A stretch of DNA of 50,219 bases from Clostridia bacterium (GCA_017438865.1 JAFRUN010000001.1:1-50219); one strand, 5' to 3'. Shown: positions 39,685 through 50,022, counted from the stretch's first letter. Made by a program: numbers and translations. The notes: generated from the letters alone by a model not told the origin.

Positions 39685-40848
39685 TTATTTTGCCGGAATG
39701 TAGTACAGCGGATTATAGGGGATGCCGTCGATCAGAAGCTCATAGTGCAGGAACGCTTCCTTTTCGCCTTCGTTTTCGGGCAGCGCGGCGAGCGGTTCGC
39801 CCTTTTTGACGTGCTTTTCCAGGACAAGATCCGTTTTGACCGCTTTTGCGCCGAAGGAGAGGCGGGAAACAAACCCTTCCTCGTGCCGGATCTCGATCAC
39901 AAAGCCGAGTCCCGGACGTTCGCCGAGGAAGATGACCGTTCCGGATTCCGGCGCGACCACGCGCGTGCCGGGCGCGGCGGCGTAGTCGACGCCGTAGCGC
40001 ATTTCTCCGGATGCAAGTCCGTATTTCGCGGCGATCCTGCCGCGGACCGGCGCGGAGAACGACAGCGATGCGGGAACGGGACCGGGCTCGCCCTCCCGCG
40101 CCTCGGGATCGTTCGGATCGAACGTTTCGGGCAGACGGTAGACGCCGGTCAGCGTGAACCGCGGGATGCCCGTCTGCATCGGAATGCGGAGCGTTTCGGT
40201 CTCGGATACGGCAAGGCCGTCCTTATAGAGCGTTTCGACGTAGATCAACGTGCGCGAGAAGACGCCGAGGCGGCGGAACATACGCGCGCCCTCGGGCAGC
40301 AGCGTCGTCTGCTCGTTCTGCGGCGCGGGCGTTTCCGTGATCGCGTCGACGCGCGACACGGTACGGCGCACGGGGATCAGCGAACGGTTTTTGCGCAGAC
40401 GGTTGATCGCCACGTCGAATTCCGCGTATTCGATGGAGCCGTCCGCCGGTACGGTCGAGATCGCCGCATCGATCGAAGCCGTCAGAAGGACCGCGTTATC
40501 CGCAAGGTTTTCGCGGGCGCATTCGTCCAGATAGATGCGGACAAGCTGCTCCGCGACCTCGCGGTTGGCGACGGCGAACAGCGGCGTGCCGTTGACGAGG
40601 AGGTTCACCGCTTTTTCGGGGTAGTCGGGACGCGGCGTCGCAACGGTGCGGGCGGGCGTGGGGACCGGCGTTCGCATGACGACGTCGTCCTCCTCGGTCG
40701 TCGGTTCGGGCGTGATAACGGTCAGCGGTTCCGCCGACACCGGCTTCAACGCGCCTTTCCGGAACAGAAGCGGCAGCGTCACGGCAAGCGCCGCAAGCAC
40801 AAGCGCAAAGCTCAGAATGAGGATCATTCTTTTGGTCGTTTCCTTCAT
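39685..40848 (-). CDS. M23-fold membrane protein, probably catalytically inactive
   Basis: 387 residues: N-terminal TM helix (about 8-28), a T/P-rich linker, an extracytoplasmic middle domain of unknown type (about 75-250) and a C-terminal LytM/M23-like domain (about 275-385). The first zinc histidine is Tyr (RYGVDY instead of RHGxD), the HLH pair reads FLHYE, and the YAHL-type histidine is Phe. Only the aspartate and one His remain, so it should not cleave peptidoglycan. It may be a structural or sporulation-channel partner. ATG 40848 follows AAAGGAG. Confidence 0.75.
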   Translation of the reverse strand: MKETTKRMILILSFALVLAALAVTLPLLFRKGALKPVSAEPLTVITPEPTTEEDDVVMRTPVPTPARTVATPRPDYPEKAVNLLVNGTPLFAVANREVAEQLVRIYLDECARENLADNAVLLTASIDAAISTVPADGSIEYAEFDVAINRLRKNRSLIPVRRTVSRVDAITETPAPQNEQTTLLPEGARMFRRLGVFSRTLIYVETLYKDGLAVSETETLRIPMQTGIPRFTLTGVYRLPETFDPNDPEAREGEPGPVPASLSFSAPVRGRIAAKYGLASGEMRYGVDYAAAPGTRVVAPESGTVIFLGERPGLGFVIEIRHEEGFVSRLSFGAKAVKTDLVLEKHVKKGEPLAALPENEGEKEAFLHYELLIDGIPYNPLYYIPAK

Positions 40849-40958
40849 GGTCGCCGCTCCTTTCCTGTTTTGTTGCAGTATACCACATCCGGGCGGCAAA
40901 AGAAAACCGTTCTGCAACTTTTTTTACGGTTTTACAATAAATTCACGCGCGGAAACAC

Positions 40959-40987
40959 TTTCCAACGACGCAAATATATGATATGAT
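40959..40987 (+). promoter_or_regulatory. Promoter of the glycogen operon
   Basis: TTTCCA (40959-40964), 17 nt, TATGAT (40982-40987). An in-frame ATG at 40983 falls inside the -10 box and is therefore not the glgB start. Confidence 0.5.
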
Positions 40988-41048
40988 GTATCTGTATCAG
41001 TATGGAAAGCGGGAAAGGATCCTGCAGTCCGGAAATGAGGTAAAACAG

Positions 41049-42938
41049 ATGTCGCATTTGACGGATGAAGAACTGTATTATTTCAACGAGGGCACAACAA
41101 AAACGGCATACCGGTCGCTCGGCTGTCATAAGGTCGATCTCAACGGCGAATCGGTATGGCGTTTTGCCGTTTGGGCGCCGAACGCGAGGAGCGTCGCGGT
41201 CGCGGGCGACTGGAACGGCTGGAACCCGAACGCGGACCGGATGACGCCCGTCGGCTCGACCGGCGTATGGGAGATCTTCATCGGGATCGCATACGAAGGG
41301 CAGCTCTATAAATACGCGGTGCAGGGGCCGGACGGCAACGTCTCGATGAAGGCGGATCCTTACGCGCAGCGCTGCGAGGTCGGCGGAACGGCGTCGATGG
41401 TCTGGGAAGCGGGCGAATTCCCGTGGACGGACGCGGCGTATCTTGATCGCTGCACGAAGCGGCACAACGAGCCGATGAACATCTACGAGGTGCATCTCGG
41501 TTCCTGGCGCAAGGGGCTCGGCTACCGCGAGCTGGCGCATGAGCTGGTCGATTATGCGGCGGACATGGGCTACACGCACATCGAGTGCATGCCGTTGATG
41601 GCATATCCGTTCAATCCGAGCTGGGGCTATCAGGTCACCGGATACTATGCGCCGACGACGCGGTACGGCTCGCCCGACGATTTCCGGTATTTCGTGGACT
41701 GCGCGCACGCAAAGGGGCTCGGCGTGATCATGGACTGGGTTCCCGCGCACTTCACGCGCGACAGCTACGGACTTGCGCGGTTCGACGGCACGCCGACCTA
41801 CGAGCATCCCGACTGGCGGCGTTCGGACATGAAGCAGTGGGGCACACTGCTGTTCGATTACGGCCGCACGCAGGTGCAGAGCTTTCTCGTAAGCAACGCG
41901 TGTTACTGGCTCAGGGAGTTCCACATCGACGGACTGCGCGTCGACGCCGTGAGCTGCATGCTGTATCTCGACTACGGACGCAATGACGGCGAATGGCTGC
42001 CGAACCAGTACGGCGGCAAGGAAAACCTCGATGCGATCAATCTGTTCCACAAGATCTCGGCGGCGATCAAAGAGATCCCCGGCAACAAGATCCTGATCGC
42101 CGAGGAGAGCACCGCGTTCCCGCGCGTTACGAACAAGCACGACGACAGTCTGGGCTTCGACTACAAGTGGAACATGGGCTGGATGAACGATATGCTGCGC
42201 TATATGCAGATGGATTCGCTGTACCGGAAATGGCACCACGACAAGCTGACGTTCTCGCTCATGTACGCGTTCTCCGAGCATTACATCCTCGCGTTTTCAC
42301 ATGACGAGGTCGTGCACGGCAAGCTGTCGATGCTGAACAAGATGCCGGGCGATTACTGGCAGAAATTCGCGCAGCTCCGCCTGCTTTACGCCTATCAGAT
42401 GGCGCACCCGGGCAAGAAGCTGACGTTCATGGGCATGGAGATCGGTCAGTTCATCGAGTGGCGGTTCGACGAATCGCTCGACTGGATGCTTCTGGACTAT
42501 CCGAAGCACGCGGAAATGCAATGCTTCGTGCGTGAGATGAACAGGTTCTACCGCCGCACGCCGGCGCTCTATCAGCGCGACGACGACTGGAACGGCTTTG
42601 ACTGGATCGTGGTGGACGACGCCGTGCATTCGATCGCGTCGTTCGTTCGCAAGGACGCGGACGGCAATCCGATCCTTTGCGTGTTCAACTTCACGCCCGT
42701 CCCGTGGGACGATTACTGCCTCGGCAGCGAGAACGAGGGCGTCTATCAGGAGATCTTCTCGACCGACGCGCCGTACTTCGGCGGCGGCGGAATGTCGTTC
42801 AACGAGCCGGTCAGGACGGTCGAGGAGCCGTTCGGCAAGTTCCGTCACCGGCTGCATGTGAAGCTGCCCGCATACGGCGCCGTTTTCTTCCGATTCACAC
42901 CGACCAAAACAACAGTCTCGAAAGGAGCGAAAGAATGA
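41049..42938 (+). CDS. glgB: 1,4-alpha-glucan branching enzyme
   Basis: 629 residues. GlgB makes alpha-1,6 branches in glycogen. An N-terminal CBM48 module ([20 protein letters not shown]) precedes the GH13 barrel: region [14 protein letters not shown], nucleophile in [12 protein letters not shown], acid/base in [11 protein letters not shown], and transition-state Asp in [13 protein letters not shown]-terminal beta domain ends the protein. Start ATG 41049 with GAGGT 7 nt before. First gene of glgB-glgC-glgD-glgA; its stop overlaps the glgC start (ATGA). Confidence 0.96.
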   Translation: MSHLTDEELYYFNEGTTKTAYRSLGCHKVDLNGESVWRFAVWAPNARSVAVAGDWNGWNPNADRMTPVGSTGVWEIFIGIAYEGQLYKYAVQGPDGNVSMKADPYAQRCEVGGTASMVWEAGEFPWTDAAYLDRCTKRHNEPMNIYEVHLGSWRKGLGYRELAHELVDYAADMGYTHIECMPLMAYPFNPSWGYQVTGYYAPTTRYGSPDDFRYFVDCAHAKGLGVIMDWVPAHFTRDSYGLARFDGTPTYEHPDWRRSDMKQWGTLLFDYGRTQVQSFLVSNACYWLREFHIDGLRVDAVSCMLYLDYGRNDGEWLPNQYGGKENLDAINLFHKISAAIKEIPGNKILIAEESTAFPRVTNKHDDSLGFDYKWNMGWMNDMLRYMQMDSLYRKWHHDKLTFSLMYAFSEHYILAFSHDEVVHGKLSMLNKMPGDYWQKFAQLRLLYAYQMAHPGKKLTFMGMEIGQFIEWRFDESLDWMLLDYPKHAEMQCFVREMNRFYRRTPALYQRDDDWNGFDWIVVDDAVHSIASFVRKDADGNPILCVFNFTPVPWDDYCLGSENEGVYQEIFSTDAPYFGGGGMSFNEPVRTVEEPFGKFRHRLHVKLPAYGAVFFRFTPTKTTVSKGAKE

Positions 42939-44173
42939 AAAAGAAAATCGTTTGCATGCTGCTTGCCGGCGGACAGGGCAGCCGACTCGGCGTTCTGACT
43001 TCCAGCATGGCAAAGCCGGCGGTTCCCTTCGGCGGGAAGTACCGCATCATCGATTTCCCGCTGAGCAATTGCGTCAATTCCGACATCGACACGGTCGGCG
43101 TCCTGACGCAGTACCGGCCTCTGGCGCTGAATTCCTATCTCGGAACCGGCCAGCATTGGGACCTCGACCGTTCGAGCGGCGGCGTGTTCGTGCTTCCGCC
43201 GTACATGACGGAGCATGACGGACGCTGGTATTCCGGCACGGCGAACGCGATCTGGCAGAACCGGGCCTTCGTTGACCAGTACGATCCGGATTATGTGCTG
43301 ATCCTTTCGGGCGACCACATTTATAAGATGGACTACACGAAGATGCTGAAGTTCCATATCAAAAACGCGGCGGCGGCGACGATCGCGGTTTTGAGGGTTC
43401 CGATGGAGGAAGCGCACCGCTTCGGCATCATGAATACAGACGAGAACGGCACGATCGTTTCGTTTGAAGAGAAGCCGAGGGTCCCGAAGAGCAACAACGC
43501 CTCGATGGGCATCTATATCTTCAACTGGAAGCTCCTGCGCGACTACATGGAACGCGACGATGCGAACCCCGAAAGTGAAAATGACTTCGGCAAGAACATC
43601 ATTCCCGCGATGCTGAATGCGGGCGAAAAGATGGTCGCCTATCCGTTCGAGGGATATTGGAAGGACGTCGGAACGATCCAGAGCTTGTGGGAGGCGAACA
43701 TGGATCTTCTGGGCGAGCCGCCGGTGCTGGATCTCAACGATCCCGCATGGCGCATCTACACGCGCAATCCGGTCATGCCGCCGCACTATACGGACGCATC
43801 CGCGGACGTAAAGAACAGTCTCGTGGCGGAGGGCTGCGTGGTGCGCGGAAAGGTGACGCATACCGTGCTGTTCTGCGGCGCGAAGGTCGAAGCAAAGACC
43901 GAGGTCGCGGACACCGTCGTGTTCCCGAACGCGGAGATCGGCGAGAACTGCCTCGTGAAGAAAGCGATCGTCGGCGAGAACGCGATCGTCGGAAACGACG
44001 TGCAGATCGGCGTGCCGCCGAAGGAGGGCGAAACGGTCGACAACCGGCTGACCGGCGATATCGTGCTGATCGGCAACGACGTGACGATTCCGGCGGGCAC
44101 GGTGATTCCGCGCGGCGCTGTCGTGACGGCGGAAACGATCGGACAATTTGTGAACGGAGGTAAAAACGCATGA
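42935..44173 (+). CDS. glgC: Glucose-1-phosphate adenylyltransferase, catalytic subunit
   Basis: 412 residues. It makes ADP-glucose, the committed step to glycogen. The N-terminal nucleotidyltransferase domain has [15 protein letters not shown] and [19 protein letters not shown], then [11 protein letters not shown] with the metal-binding Asp and FEEKPRVP. A left-handed beta-helix follows from about residue 300. Start ATG 42935 with AAAGGAG, 4-nt overlaps with both neighbours, indicating translational coupling. Confidence 0.97.
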   Translation: MKKKIVCMLLAGGQGSRLGVLTSSMAKPAVPFGGKYRIIDFPLSNCVNSDIDTVGVLTQYRPLALNSYLGTGQHWDLDRSSGGVFVLPPYMTEHDGRWYSGTANAIWQNRAFVDQYDPDYVLILSGDHIYKMDYTKMLKFHIKNAAAATIAVLRVPMEEAHRFGIMNTDENGTIVSFEEKPRVPKSNNASMGIYIFNWKLLRDYMERDDANPESENDFGKNIIPAMLNAGEKMVAYPFEGYWKDVGTIQSLWEANMDLLGEPPVLDLNDPAWRIYTRNPVMPPHYTDASADVKNSLVAEGCVVRGKVTHTVLFCGAKVEAKTEVADTVVFPNAEIGENCLVKKAIVGENAIVGNDVQIGVPPKEGETVDNRLTGDIVLIGNDVTIPAGTVIPRGAVVTAETIGQFVNGGKNA

Positions 44174-45297
44174 ATCAGGAAGCATTCGGACTGATCTTCA
44201 CGGGCGAACCGAACCCCTTTATGCGCGATCTCGTTCTGAGCCGCGCCGTCGCCGCCGTTCCGTTCGGCGGACGCTACCGCTGCATCGACTTCGTTCTGTC
44301 CAATCTCGTCAACACCGGCATCCGCAACGTCGGACTGATCGTTCAGAAAAATTACCACTCGCTGATGGACCATCTCGGCACCGGCAAAGAATGGGACCTG
44401 AACCGCAAGCGCGACGGTCTGTTCCTTCTCCCGCCGTTCTCCACGAAGGACAACACCGGCGTGTATCGCGGCGATATCGACGCGTTCCACTCCATCATGC
44501 AGTATGTGCGCCGCTCGAGCCAGAAAACCCTGATCATCTGCGGCAGCCACACCGTGTTCAACACGACGTTCGACGCGCTTTTGAAGCAGCATCAGGAGAC
44601 CGGCGCCGACATTACGATCATGTATAACGAGGATCCGCGGTTCTTCCCCGAGGAACAGAACCGCGATCTCCGGCTTCTGCTCGACGACGACGGCATGACC
44701 GTGAACGGACTCGAGTGGAATCCGCGCACGCCCGGCTCCGACTATCGCTCCTGCGAGATCACCGTCATCGACAAGGATCTTTTCGAGGATCTTGTGGAGG
44801 AGGCGTATTCGCGCGGCAGCGTCGACTTTGTGCGCGAAGTGATGCTTCCGCGTGCAAAGGATCTGAAGGTCATGGGCTGGCGGTACGACGGATATGTGGC
44901 GCGGATCGACTCGATCAACACATATTTCATGCACAATATGGAGCTTCTGAACGCGTCGGTGGCGAAGGACCTTTACAACATGCGGCATCCGATCTACACC
45001 AAGGTCAAGGATGAGGTCGCAACGAAGTACGGCGAGCACGCGAACGTCAAAAACGTCGTGATGGCGGACGGCTGTATGATCGACGGCGCCGTGGAGAACT
45101 CGATCCTGTTCCGCGGCGTTACCGTGGAGCGCGGCGCGGTCGTGAAAAACTCGATCCTGATGCAGGGCGTCACCGTCAGAAGCGGCGCGGTGCTCGACCA
45201 CGTCATTCTCGACAAGAACGTTACCGTCAACGCCGGACGTCAGCTCACGGGATACGACGGCATTCCGCTTGTATTCCGGAAGAATCTCACCATCTGA
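44170..45297 (+). CDS. glgD: GlgD, glucose-1-phosphate adenylyltransferase regulatory subunit
   Basis: 375-residue paralogue of GlgC found mainly in Firmicutes. The nucleotide-binding start has degenerated (the GGxGxR loop is absent; [15 protein letters not shown] stands in its place), while [16 protein letters not shown] is kept. The sugar-binding and catalytic residues are changed ([11 protein letters not shown]). In Gram-positive bacteria GlgD stimulates GlgC in a heterotetramer. A beta-helix lies at the end. It overlaps glgC by 4 nt. Confidence 0.95.
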   Translation: MNQEAFGLIFTGEPNPFMRDLVLSRAVAAVPFGGRYRCIDFVLSNLVNTGIRNVGLIVQKNYHSLMDHLGTGKEWDLNRKRDGLFLLPPFSTKDNTGVYRGDIDAFHSIMQYVRRSSQKTLIICGSHTVFNTTFDALLKQHQETGADITIMYNEDPRFFPEEQNRDLRLLLDDDGMTVNGLEWNPRTPGSDYRSCEITVIDKDLFEDLVEEAYSRGSVDFVREVMLPRAKDLKVMGWRYDGYVARIDSINTYFMHNMELLNASVAKDLYNMRHPIYTKVKDEVATKYGEHANVKNVVMADGCMIDGAVENSILFRGVTVERGAVVKNSILMQGVTVRSGAVLDHVILDKNVTVNAGRQLTGYDGIPLVFRKNLTI

Positions 45298-45321
45298 GAA
45301 GCACACGAAAGGAGAATCGTC

Positions 45322-46854
45322 ATGAAAATCCTGTTTGCGGCAAGCGAATGCTTCCCGTTCATCAAGACCGGCGGTCTTGCCGACGTCATCGGTTCGCTTC
45401 CGAAGGAGCTTGTTCGCGAGGGCGCCGAGGTATCCGTCATGCTGCCGAAATATACGCAGATCGACGAGTACTACATCTCCCGCATGCAGCACGTCTGCCA
45501 CTTCAACGTGCAGTTCGGAAGTTATTCCGTGTTCTGCGGCATCGACAAGCTCGAGCAGGACGGCGTGAACTTCTATTTCATCGACAATCTGGCGGTCTTC
45601 GGCGGCGACAAGATTTACACCGGCGACGAGCAGGAGGGCTTCCGGTTTGCGTTCTTCTGCCGCGCGGTGCTCGAATCGTTCAAGCACATGAACTATTATC
45701 CGGACGTCATCCATTGCCACGACTGGCAGACCGGTCTCATCCCCGTGCTTCTGAACGATCAGTACCGGCAGCTCGACGGCTACCGCGACATGCACACCGT
45801 GTTTACCATTCACAACCTGAAATTCCAGGGCATTTTCGACTGGCACCGCATCAACAGCGTACTCGGTCTGAACGAGGGATATTTCTCCGTCAACAATCTG
45901 GAATTCTACGGCCTGCTGTCGTTTATGAAGGCGGGACTCGTGTTCGCAAACCGCATCACGACCGTCAGCCCGACTTACGCAGAGGAGATCCGCACCGGCT
46001 ATTACGGCGAACGCCTCGACGGTCTGCTCCGCGCAAGACAGAACGTTCTGTCGGGTATTTTGAACGGAATCGATGTTATTTCGTTCGATCCGAGTACGGA
46101 TATTCAGCTTCCCGTTCATTTTAATGCTGCCGATCCGTCCGGAAAGAAGCTCTGCAAAGCGGCGTTGCAGGAGGAGCTGGGGCTTCAGAAGCGCGACGTG
46201 CCGCTGGTTGCCATGGTCACGCGTCTGACTGCGCAAAAGGGGCTCGATCTTGTCACCTGTGTCCTGAACGACATCATGCGCATGGACATTCAGATGGTCG
46301 TTGTCGGCACCGGCGACAAATATTTCGAGAACGCGTTCCAGGACGCGCAGTACCGCTTCCCCGGCAGATTTGCCAGCTGCCTCCGGCACGACGAGCAGAT
46401 CGCCCGCCGCGTGTACGCCGCGAGCGACATTTATCTGATGCCGTCGCAGTTTGAGCCGTGCGGGCTTTCGCAGATGATCGCGATGCGCTACGGCTCGATC
46501 CCGCTTGTTCGCGAGACCGGCGGATTAAGGGACAGCGTTCTGCCGTACAACTGGTACACCGACGACGGAAACGGGTTCAGCTTCCACGACTACAACGCGC
46601 ACGACATGCTGCATGTGCTCGAGCATGCGGTCGGATACTGGTATGACGACCGCGATATGTGGCAGCGGCTGATGAAGCGCGCCATGAAGACGGACTTCTC
46701 GTGGGCGGTTTCCGCGCGCAAGTATATGGAGCTGTACCGCGGACTGCTCGGCATCCCCGAGGAGCCGAAGCCCGTTCGCAAACGCGCACCGCGCACGGCA
46801 AAGCCCGCGGCGGAGAAGAAGCCCGCGGCAAAGAAACCCCAAAAGACGGAATAA
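45322..46854 (+). CDS. glgA: Glycogen synthase (ADP-glucose), with basic tail
   Basis: 510 residues, GT5 GT-B fold. The ADP-glucose loop is KTGGLADVIGSLP at 15-27, with DWQTGLIP near 137 and the C-terminal domain motif PSQFEPCGLSQMIAMRYGSI near 375. It elongates alpha-1,4-glucan chains. After the domain ends (about residue 480) there is a 28-residue Lys/Ala/Pro/Arg-rich tail not usual in GlgA. AAAGGAG before ATG 45322. Last gene of the operon, followed by a terminator. Confidence 0.96.
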   Translation: MKILFAASECFPFIKTGGLADVIGSLPKELVREGAEVSVMLPKYTQIDEYYISRMQHVCHFNVQFGSYSVFCGIDKLEQDGVNFYFIDNLAVFGGDKIYTGDEQEGFRFAFFCRAVLESFKHMNYYPDVIHCHDWQTGLIPVLLNDQYRQLDGYRDMHTVFTIHNLKFQGIFDWHRINSVLGLNEGYFSVNNLEFYGLLSFMKAGLVFANRITTVSPTYAEEIRTGYYGERLDGLLRARQNVLSGILNGIDVISFDPSTDIQLPVHFNAADPSGKKLCKAALQEELGLQKRDVPLVAMVTRLTAQKGLDLVTCVLNDIMRMDIQMVVVGTGDKYFENAFQDAQYRFPGRFASCLRHDEQIARRVYAASDIYLMPSQFEPCGLSQMIAMRYGSIPLVRETGGLRDSVLPYNWYTDDGNGFSFHDYNAHDMLHVLEHAVGYWYDDRDMWQRLMKRAMKTDFSWAVSARKYMELYRGLLGIPEEPKPVRKRAPRTAKPAAEKKPAAKKPQKTE

Positions 46855-46868
46855 CAGGTATTGCACCG

Positions 46869-46898
46869 AACGGAGCCGCAAACGACGGCTCCGTTTTA
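46869..46898 (+). terminator. Terminator of the glycogen operon
   Basis: AACGGAGCCG (46869-46878) with CGGCTCCGTT (46886-46895) and a short T-run, one base before the first parS. Confidence 0.85.
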
Positions 46899-46914
46899 TG
46901 TTTCACGTGAAACA
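46899..46914. other. parS centromere site 1
   Basis: TGTTTCACGTGAAACA, a perfect 16-bp match to the Spo0J/ParB parS consensus. Confidence 0.95.
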
Positions 46915-46935
46915 ATGAAACGGGGCGAAAACGGA

Positions 46936-46951
46936 TGTTTCACGTGAAACA
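46936..46951. other. parS centromere site 2
   Basis: Second perfect TGTTTCACGTGAAACA, 37 bp centre to centre from the first, upstream of the parA promoter. Confidence 0.95.
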
Positions 46952-46965
46952 TGAAAAGCACGGGC

Positions 46966-46994
46966 TTGCGAAATCGAAACGGTCGGGGTATAAT
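46966..46994 (+). promoter_or_regulatory. parAB promoter
   Basis: TTGCGA (46966-46971), 17 nt, TATAAT (46989-46994). The -35 box is 15 nt from parS site 2, so ParB spreading may repress it. Confidence 0.7.
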
Positions 46995-47014
46995 GGATGC
47001 GAAAAGGAGTTCAT

Positions 47015-47794
47015 ATGGGCAAGATCATTTCGATAACGAATCAAAAAGGCGGCGTCGGCAAAACGACGACGGCGATCAATTTAAGCGCATGCGTCGCACA
47101 GACAGGCAGACGCGTGCTGCTGGTCGATCTCGATCCGCAGGGAAACAGCACGAGCGGGCTCGGCGTATCAAAGAAAAAAGGCGCGCCGACAAGTTACGAC
47201 GTACTGATCCTCGATACGCCCGTAAACGAGGCGATCCGCAAAACGATGATCGAAACGCTTGACGTCATGCCGTCACGCATCGAGCTGGCGGGCGCGGAGG
47301 TCGAGCTCGTATCGCTGGAGTCGCGCGAGCACCGGCTGAAACGCGTTCTGAAGCCGCTCGCGGACGCATACGACTATATCTTCATCGATTGTCCGCCGTC
47401 GCTGGGACTGTTGACGCTGAACGCATTGACGGCGTCGGATTCGCTGCTGGTGCCGATCCAATGCGAATACTACGCGCTCGAAGGGCTGTCGCAGCTGATG
47501 AATACGGTCAAGCTGGTGCGCCGCGGGCTGAACGGCCGCCTCGATATCGAGGGCGTCGTATTGACGATGTTTTCGTCGCGGCTGAACCTGTGTGTGCAGG
47601 TCGTTGAGGAGGTCAAAAAGTATTTCCGCGAAAAGGTCTACAACACGATCATTCCGCGCTCCGTCCGCATGAGCGAGGCGCCGAGTCACGGATTGCCGAT
47701 CACGCTGTACGATCCGCGAAACATCGGTGCAAAGGCGTACACGAATCTGGCGGAGGAATTCATCAAACGGGAGGAAGGAAATGGCAAAGAATAA
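47015..47794 (+). CDS. parA: Chromosome partitioning ATPase ParA/Soj
   Basis: 259 residues. Deviant Walker A KGGVGKTT at 11-18 with the signature lysine, Walker A' VDLDPQGNS near 40, and Walker B FIDCPPSLGLLT near 125. ATP-dependent dimers bind DNA and move or regulate origins with ParB; in sporulating Firmicutes Soj also regulates DnaA. Start ATG 47015 with AAAGGAG 5 nt upstream. parB starts inside its last codons (14-nt overlap). Confidence 0.95.
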   Translation: MGKIISITNQKGGVGKTTTAINLSACVAQTGRRVLLVDLDPQGNSTSGLGVSKKKGAPTSYDVLILDTPVNEAIRKTMIETLDVMPSRIELAGAEVELVSLESREHRLKRVLKPLADAYDYIFIDCPPSLGLLTLNALTASDSLLVPIQCEYYALEGLSQLMNTVKLVRRGLNGRLDIEGVVLTMFSSRLNLCVQVVEEVKKYFREKVYNTIIPRSVRMSEAPSHGLPITLYDPRNIGAKAYTNLAEEFIKREEGNGKE

Positions 47795-48632
47795 AGGACT
47801 TGGGCGTGGACTGGACGCGCTTCTGGACGAGATCGACGTGCCGGAGACCGTGGAAGACGGCAGGATCGAGGTCGATCTTTACGATATCGACACCAATCCG
47901 GATCAACCGAGAAAGACATTCGATCCGGAAAAACTCAAAGAACTTGCCGCTTCGATCAGACGTCACGGGATCGTGCAGCCAATCCTTGTCAAGCGGAACG
48001 GCTCGCGCTACACGATCGTCGCGGGCGAACGGCGTTATCGCGCCGCGCGGCAGGCGGGGCTCAAAAAAGTCCCCGTCATGATCACCGATATCGACGAGGA
48101 GACGGTCATGGAGCTGTCGCTCGTTGAAAACATCCAGCGCGAGAACCTGAATCCGATCGAAGAGGCGGCGGCGATCAAACTGCTGATGGAACAGCATGAT
48201 CTCACGCAGGAGGAGGTTTCCGAACGCGTCGGGAAGAGCCGTCCCGCGATCGCGAACGCGCTGCGCCTGCTGACGCTTGCAAAGCCCGTACAGAAGCTGA
48301 TCAAGGAGGGACGTCTTTCCGCGGGGCACGGCAAAATGCTTGCCGGCGTCGATCCGAAGACACAGACGGCGCTTGCGGAAAAGTGTATCGAGGGCGACTG
48401 GTCGGTGCGGCGGCTTGAGGACGAAATCCGCTTTGCGGAGATGCCGAGACGGGAACGGAAAGAAAAACCGGAACCGACGGCGGAGCTGCGCAGCGCCCTG
48501 CACCGCATGCGCTCGGAGCTCGGCACGAAGATCTCCGTGCAGGGCAACGAGGACAAAGGCAAGCTGATCATCCATTATTATTCAAAGGACGATCTCGACC
48601 GCATCTATCGCACCATCGTCGGAGACGAATGA
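47781..48632 (+). CDS. parB: Chromosome partitioning protein ParB/Spo0J
   Basis: 283 residues. The N-terminal ParA-stimulating region is basic (GLGRGLDALL), the CTP-binding domain carries VAGERRYRAAR and VENIQRENLNPIEEA, and the central helix-turn-helix LTQEEVSERVGKSRPAIANALRL reads parS. A C-terminal dimerisation domain ends the protein. Start ATG 47781 follows GGGAGGAAGG. The two parS sites just upstream of parA are its loading sites. Confidence 0.96.
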   Translation: MAKNKGLGRGLDALLDEIDVPETVEDGRIEVDLYDIDTNPDQPRKTFDPEKLKELAASIRRHGIVQPILVKRNGSRYTIVAGERRYRAARQAGLKKVPVMITDIDEETVMELSLVENIQRENLNPIEEAAAIKLLMEQHDLTQEEVSERVGKSRPAIANALRLLTLAKPVQKLIKEGRLSAGHGKMLAGVDPKTQTALAEKCIEGDWSVRRLEDEIRFAEMPRRERKEKPEPTAELRSALHRMRSELGTKISVQGNEDKGKLIIHYYSKDDLDRIYRTIVGDE

Positions 48633-48645
48633 CCGAACGAAAAAG

Positions 48646-48676
48646 ACAAAAGGAACGGTATCCCGTTCCTTTTTGT
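48646..48676. terminator. Terminator after parB
   Basis: AAAAGGAACGG (48648-48658) with CCGTTCCTTTT (48663-48673), T-run on the plus strand and A-run on the other side; it can also end rarA transcripts. Confidence 0.88.
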
Positions 48677-48696
48677 TTATATTCTTTGCTTATCGC

Positions 48697-50022
48697 TTAT
48701 TTCTTTTCCTGCGCGGCTTTCCACGCCTTGATTTGCGCAAGCCGCTCCTTGAATCTGCCTTCCAGTCCCTGCTCGGTCGGTTCGTAGTATTCTTTGCCGA
48801 GCAGCGAATCGGGCAGACAGCGCATATCGGTCATCTTTTCCGCGTAATCGTGCGCGTACTGATATCCCTTCCCGTAGCCGACGTCCTTCATCAGCTTCGT
48901 CACGCCGTTGCGGATATGCAGCGGCACCGGTTCGGCAAGCTGCGTGATCGCGTCGCGCTTGGCGTTTTCGTACGCCATATAAAGCGCGTTCGATTTCGGC
49001 GCGAGCGACAGATATACGACCGCCTGCGTCAGGTGTACGGAACATTCCGGCATACCGATCAGATGACACGCCTGGAACGCGGCGACCGCGAGCTCCAGCG
49101 CGCGCGGATCGGCAAGCCCGACGTCCTCGCTGGCAAAGCGCGTGACGCGCCGTGCGATATAGATGGGATCCTCTCCCGCCTCGAGCATCCGCGCAAGCCA
49201 GTAGACCGCCGCGTCCGGATCGGAATTGCGCATCGACTTATGCAGCGCGGAGATCAGGTTATAGTGTTCTTCCCCCGTCTTATCGTACAGCAGCGACTTT
49301 TTCGAGGTGCATTGCTCGACCGTATCGACCGTAACCGTCGTGACGTTGTTTTCATATTCGCCGTTCAGCACCGCCATTTCGAGCGTGGACAGCGCCGTGC
49401 GCGCGTCTCCGTTCGCAAACACCGCGATCATTCGAATCACGTCGTCCGAAATAACGATATCCTGATTGCCAAACCCTTTCGGACTCGAAACAGCGCGTTT
49501 CAGGAGCGTAACGATCTCGTCCTCCGAAAGCGCCTTCAGCACAAACACCTTGCAGCGCGAAAGAAGCGCGCCGTTGACCTCAAACGACGGGTTTTCGGTG
49601 GTCGCGCCGATCAGGATGATGCTGCCCTTTTCGACGAACGGCAAAAAGGCGTCCTGCTGCGCCTTGTTGAAACGGTGGATCTCATCGACGAACACGATCG
49701 TCTTTTCGCCGAACAGCCGGTTTTCGTCCGCCTGCTGCATGACGGTGCGGATCTCCTTGATGCCGCTTGTGACCGCAGAGAAGTTGATGAACTTCGCCCT
49801 GGTCTGATTGGCGATCACATGCGCGAGCGTGGTCTTGCCGACGCCCGGCGGGCCCCAGAAGATCATCGACGAAACCGCGTCCTGTTCGATGATGCGGCGA
49901 AGGATCCTGCCCGGACCGAGAAGATGCGTTTGCCCGACGACCTCATCGATCGTTTCCGGGCGCAGCCGCGCAGCAAGCGGCTGCCCGATCTCGGCGCTCA
50001 AAAGCGTCCGCTGCTCCGTCAT
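48697..50022 (-). CDS. rarA: Replication-associated recombination protein A (RarA/MgsA)
   Basis: 441-residue clamp-loader-like AAA+ ATPase that acts at stalled forks. Walker A GPPGVGKTT near residue 57, Walker B VFVDEIHRFN near 112, sensor 1 GATTENPSFEVN, an arginine-finger region SRCKVF, then the helical and RarA-specific C-terminal domain (RVTRFASEDVGLADPRAL, about 270-440). Full length. AAGGAGG before ATG 50022. Confidence 0.96.
   Translation of the reverse strand: MTEQRTLLSAEIGQPLAARLRPETIDEVVGQTHLLGPGRILRRIIEQDAVSSMIFWGPPGVGKTTLAHVIANQTRAKFINFSAVTSGIKEIRTVMQQADENRLFGEKTIVFVDEIHRFNKAQQDAFLPFVEKGSIILIGATTENPSFEVNGALLSRCKVFVLKALSEDEIVTLLKRAVSSPKGFGNQDIVISDDVIRMIAVFANGDARTALSTLEMAVLNGEYENNVTTVTVDTVEQCTSKKSLLYDKTGEEHYNLISALHKSMRNSDPDAAVYWLARMLEAGEDPIYIARRVTRFASEDVGLADPRALELAVAAFQACHLIGMPECSVHLTQAVVYLSLAPKSNALYMAYENAKRDAITQLAEPVPLHIRNGVTKLMKDVGYGKGYQYAHDYAEKMTDMRCLPDSLLGKEYYEPTEQGLEGRFKERLAQIKAWKAAQEKK

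Noticed and set aside
40983..41048. glgB start at ATG 40983
   Set aside because: This ATG is inside the promoter -10 box; ATG 41049 has a proper ribosome-binding site and starts the conserved protein.
43786..46389. An 867-codon minus-strand open frame opposite glgC, glgD and glgA
   Set aside because: Antisense shadow of three well-recognised genes in GC-rich DNA; the translation has no family signature.
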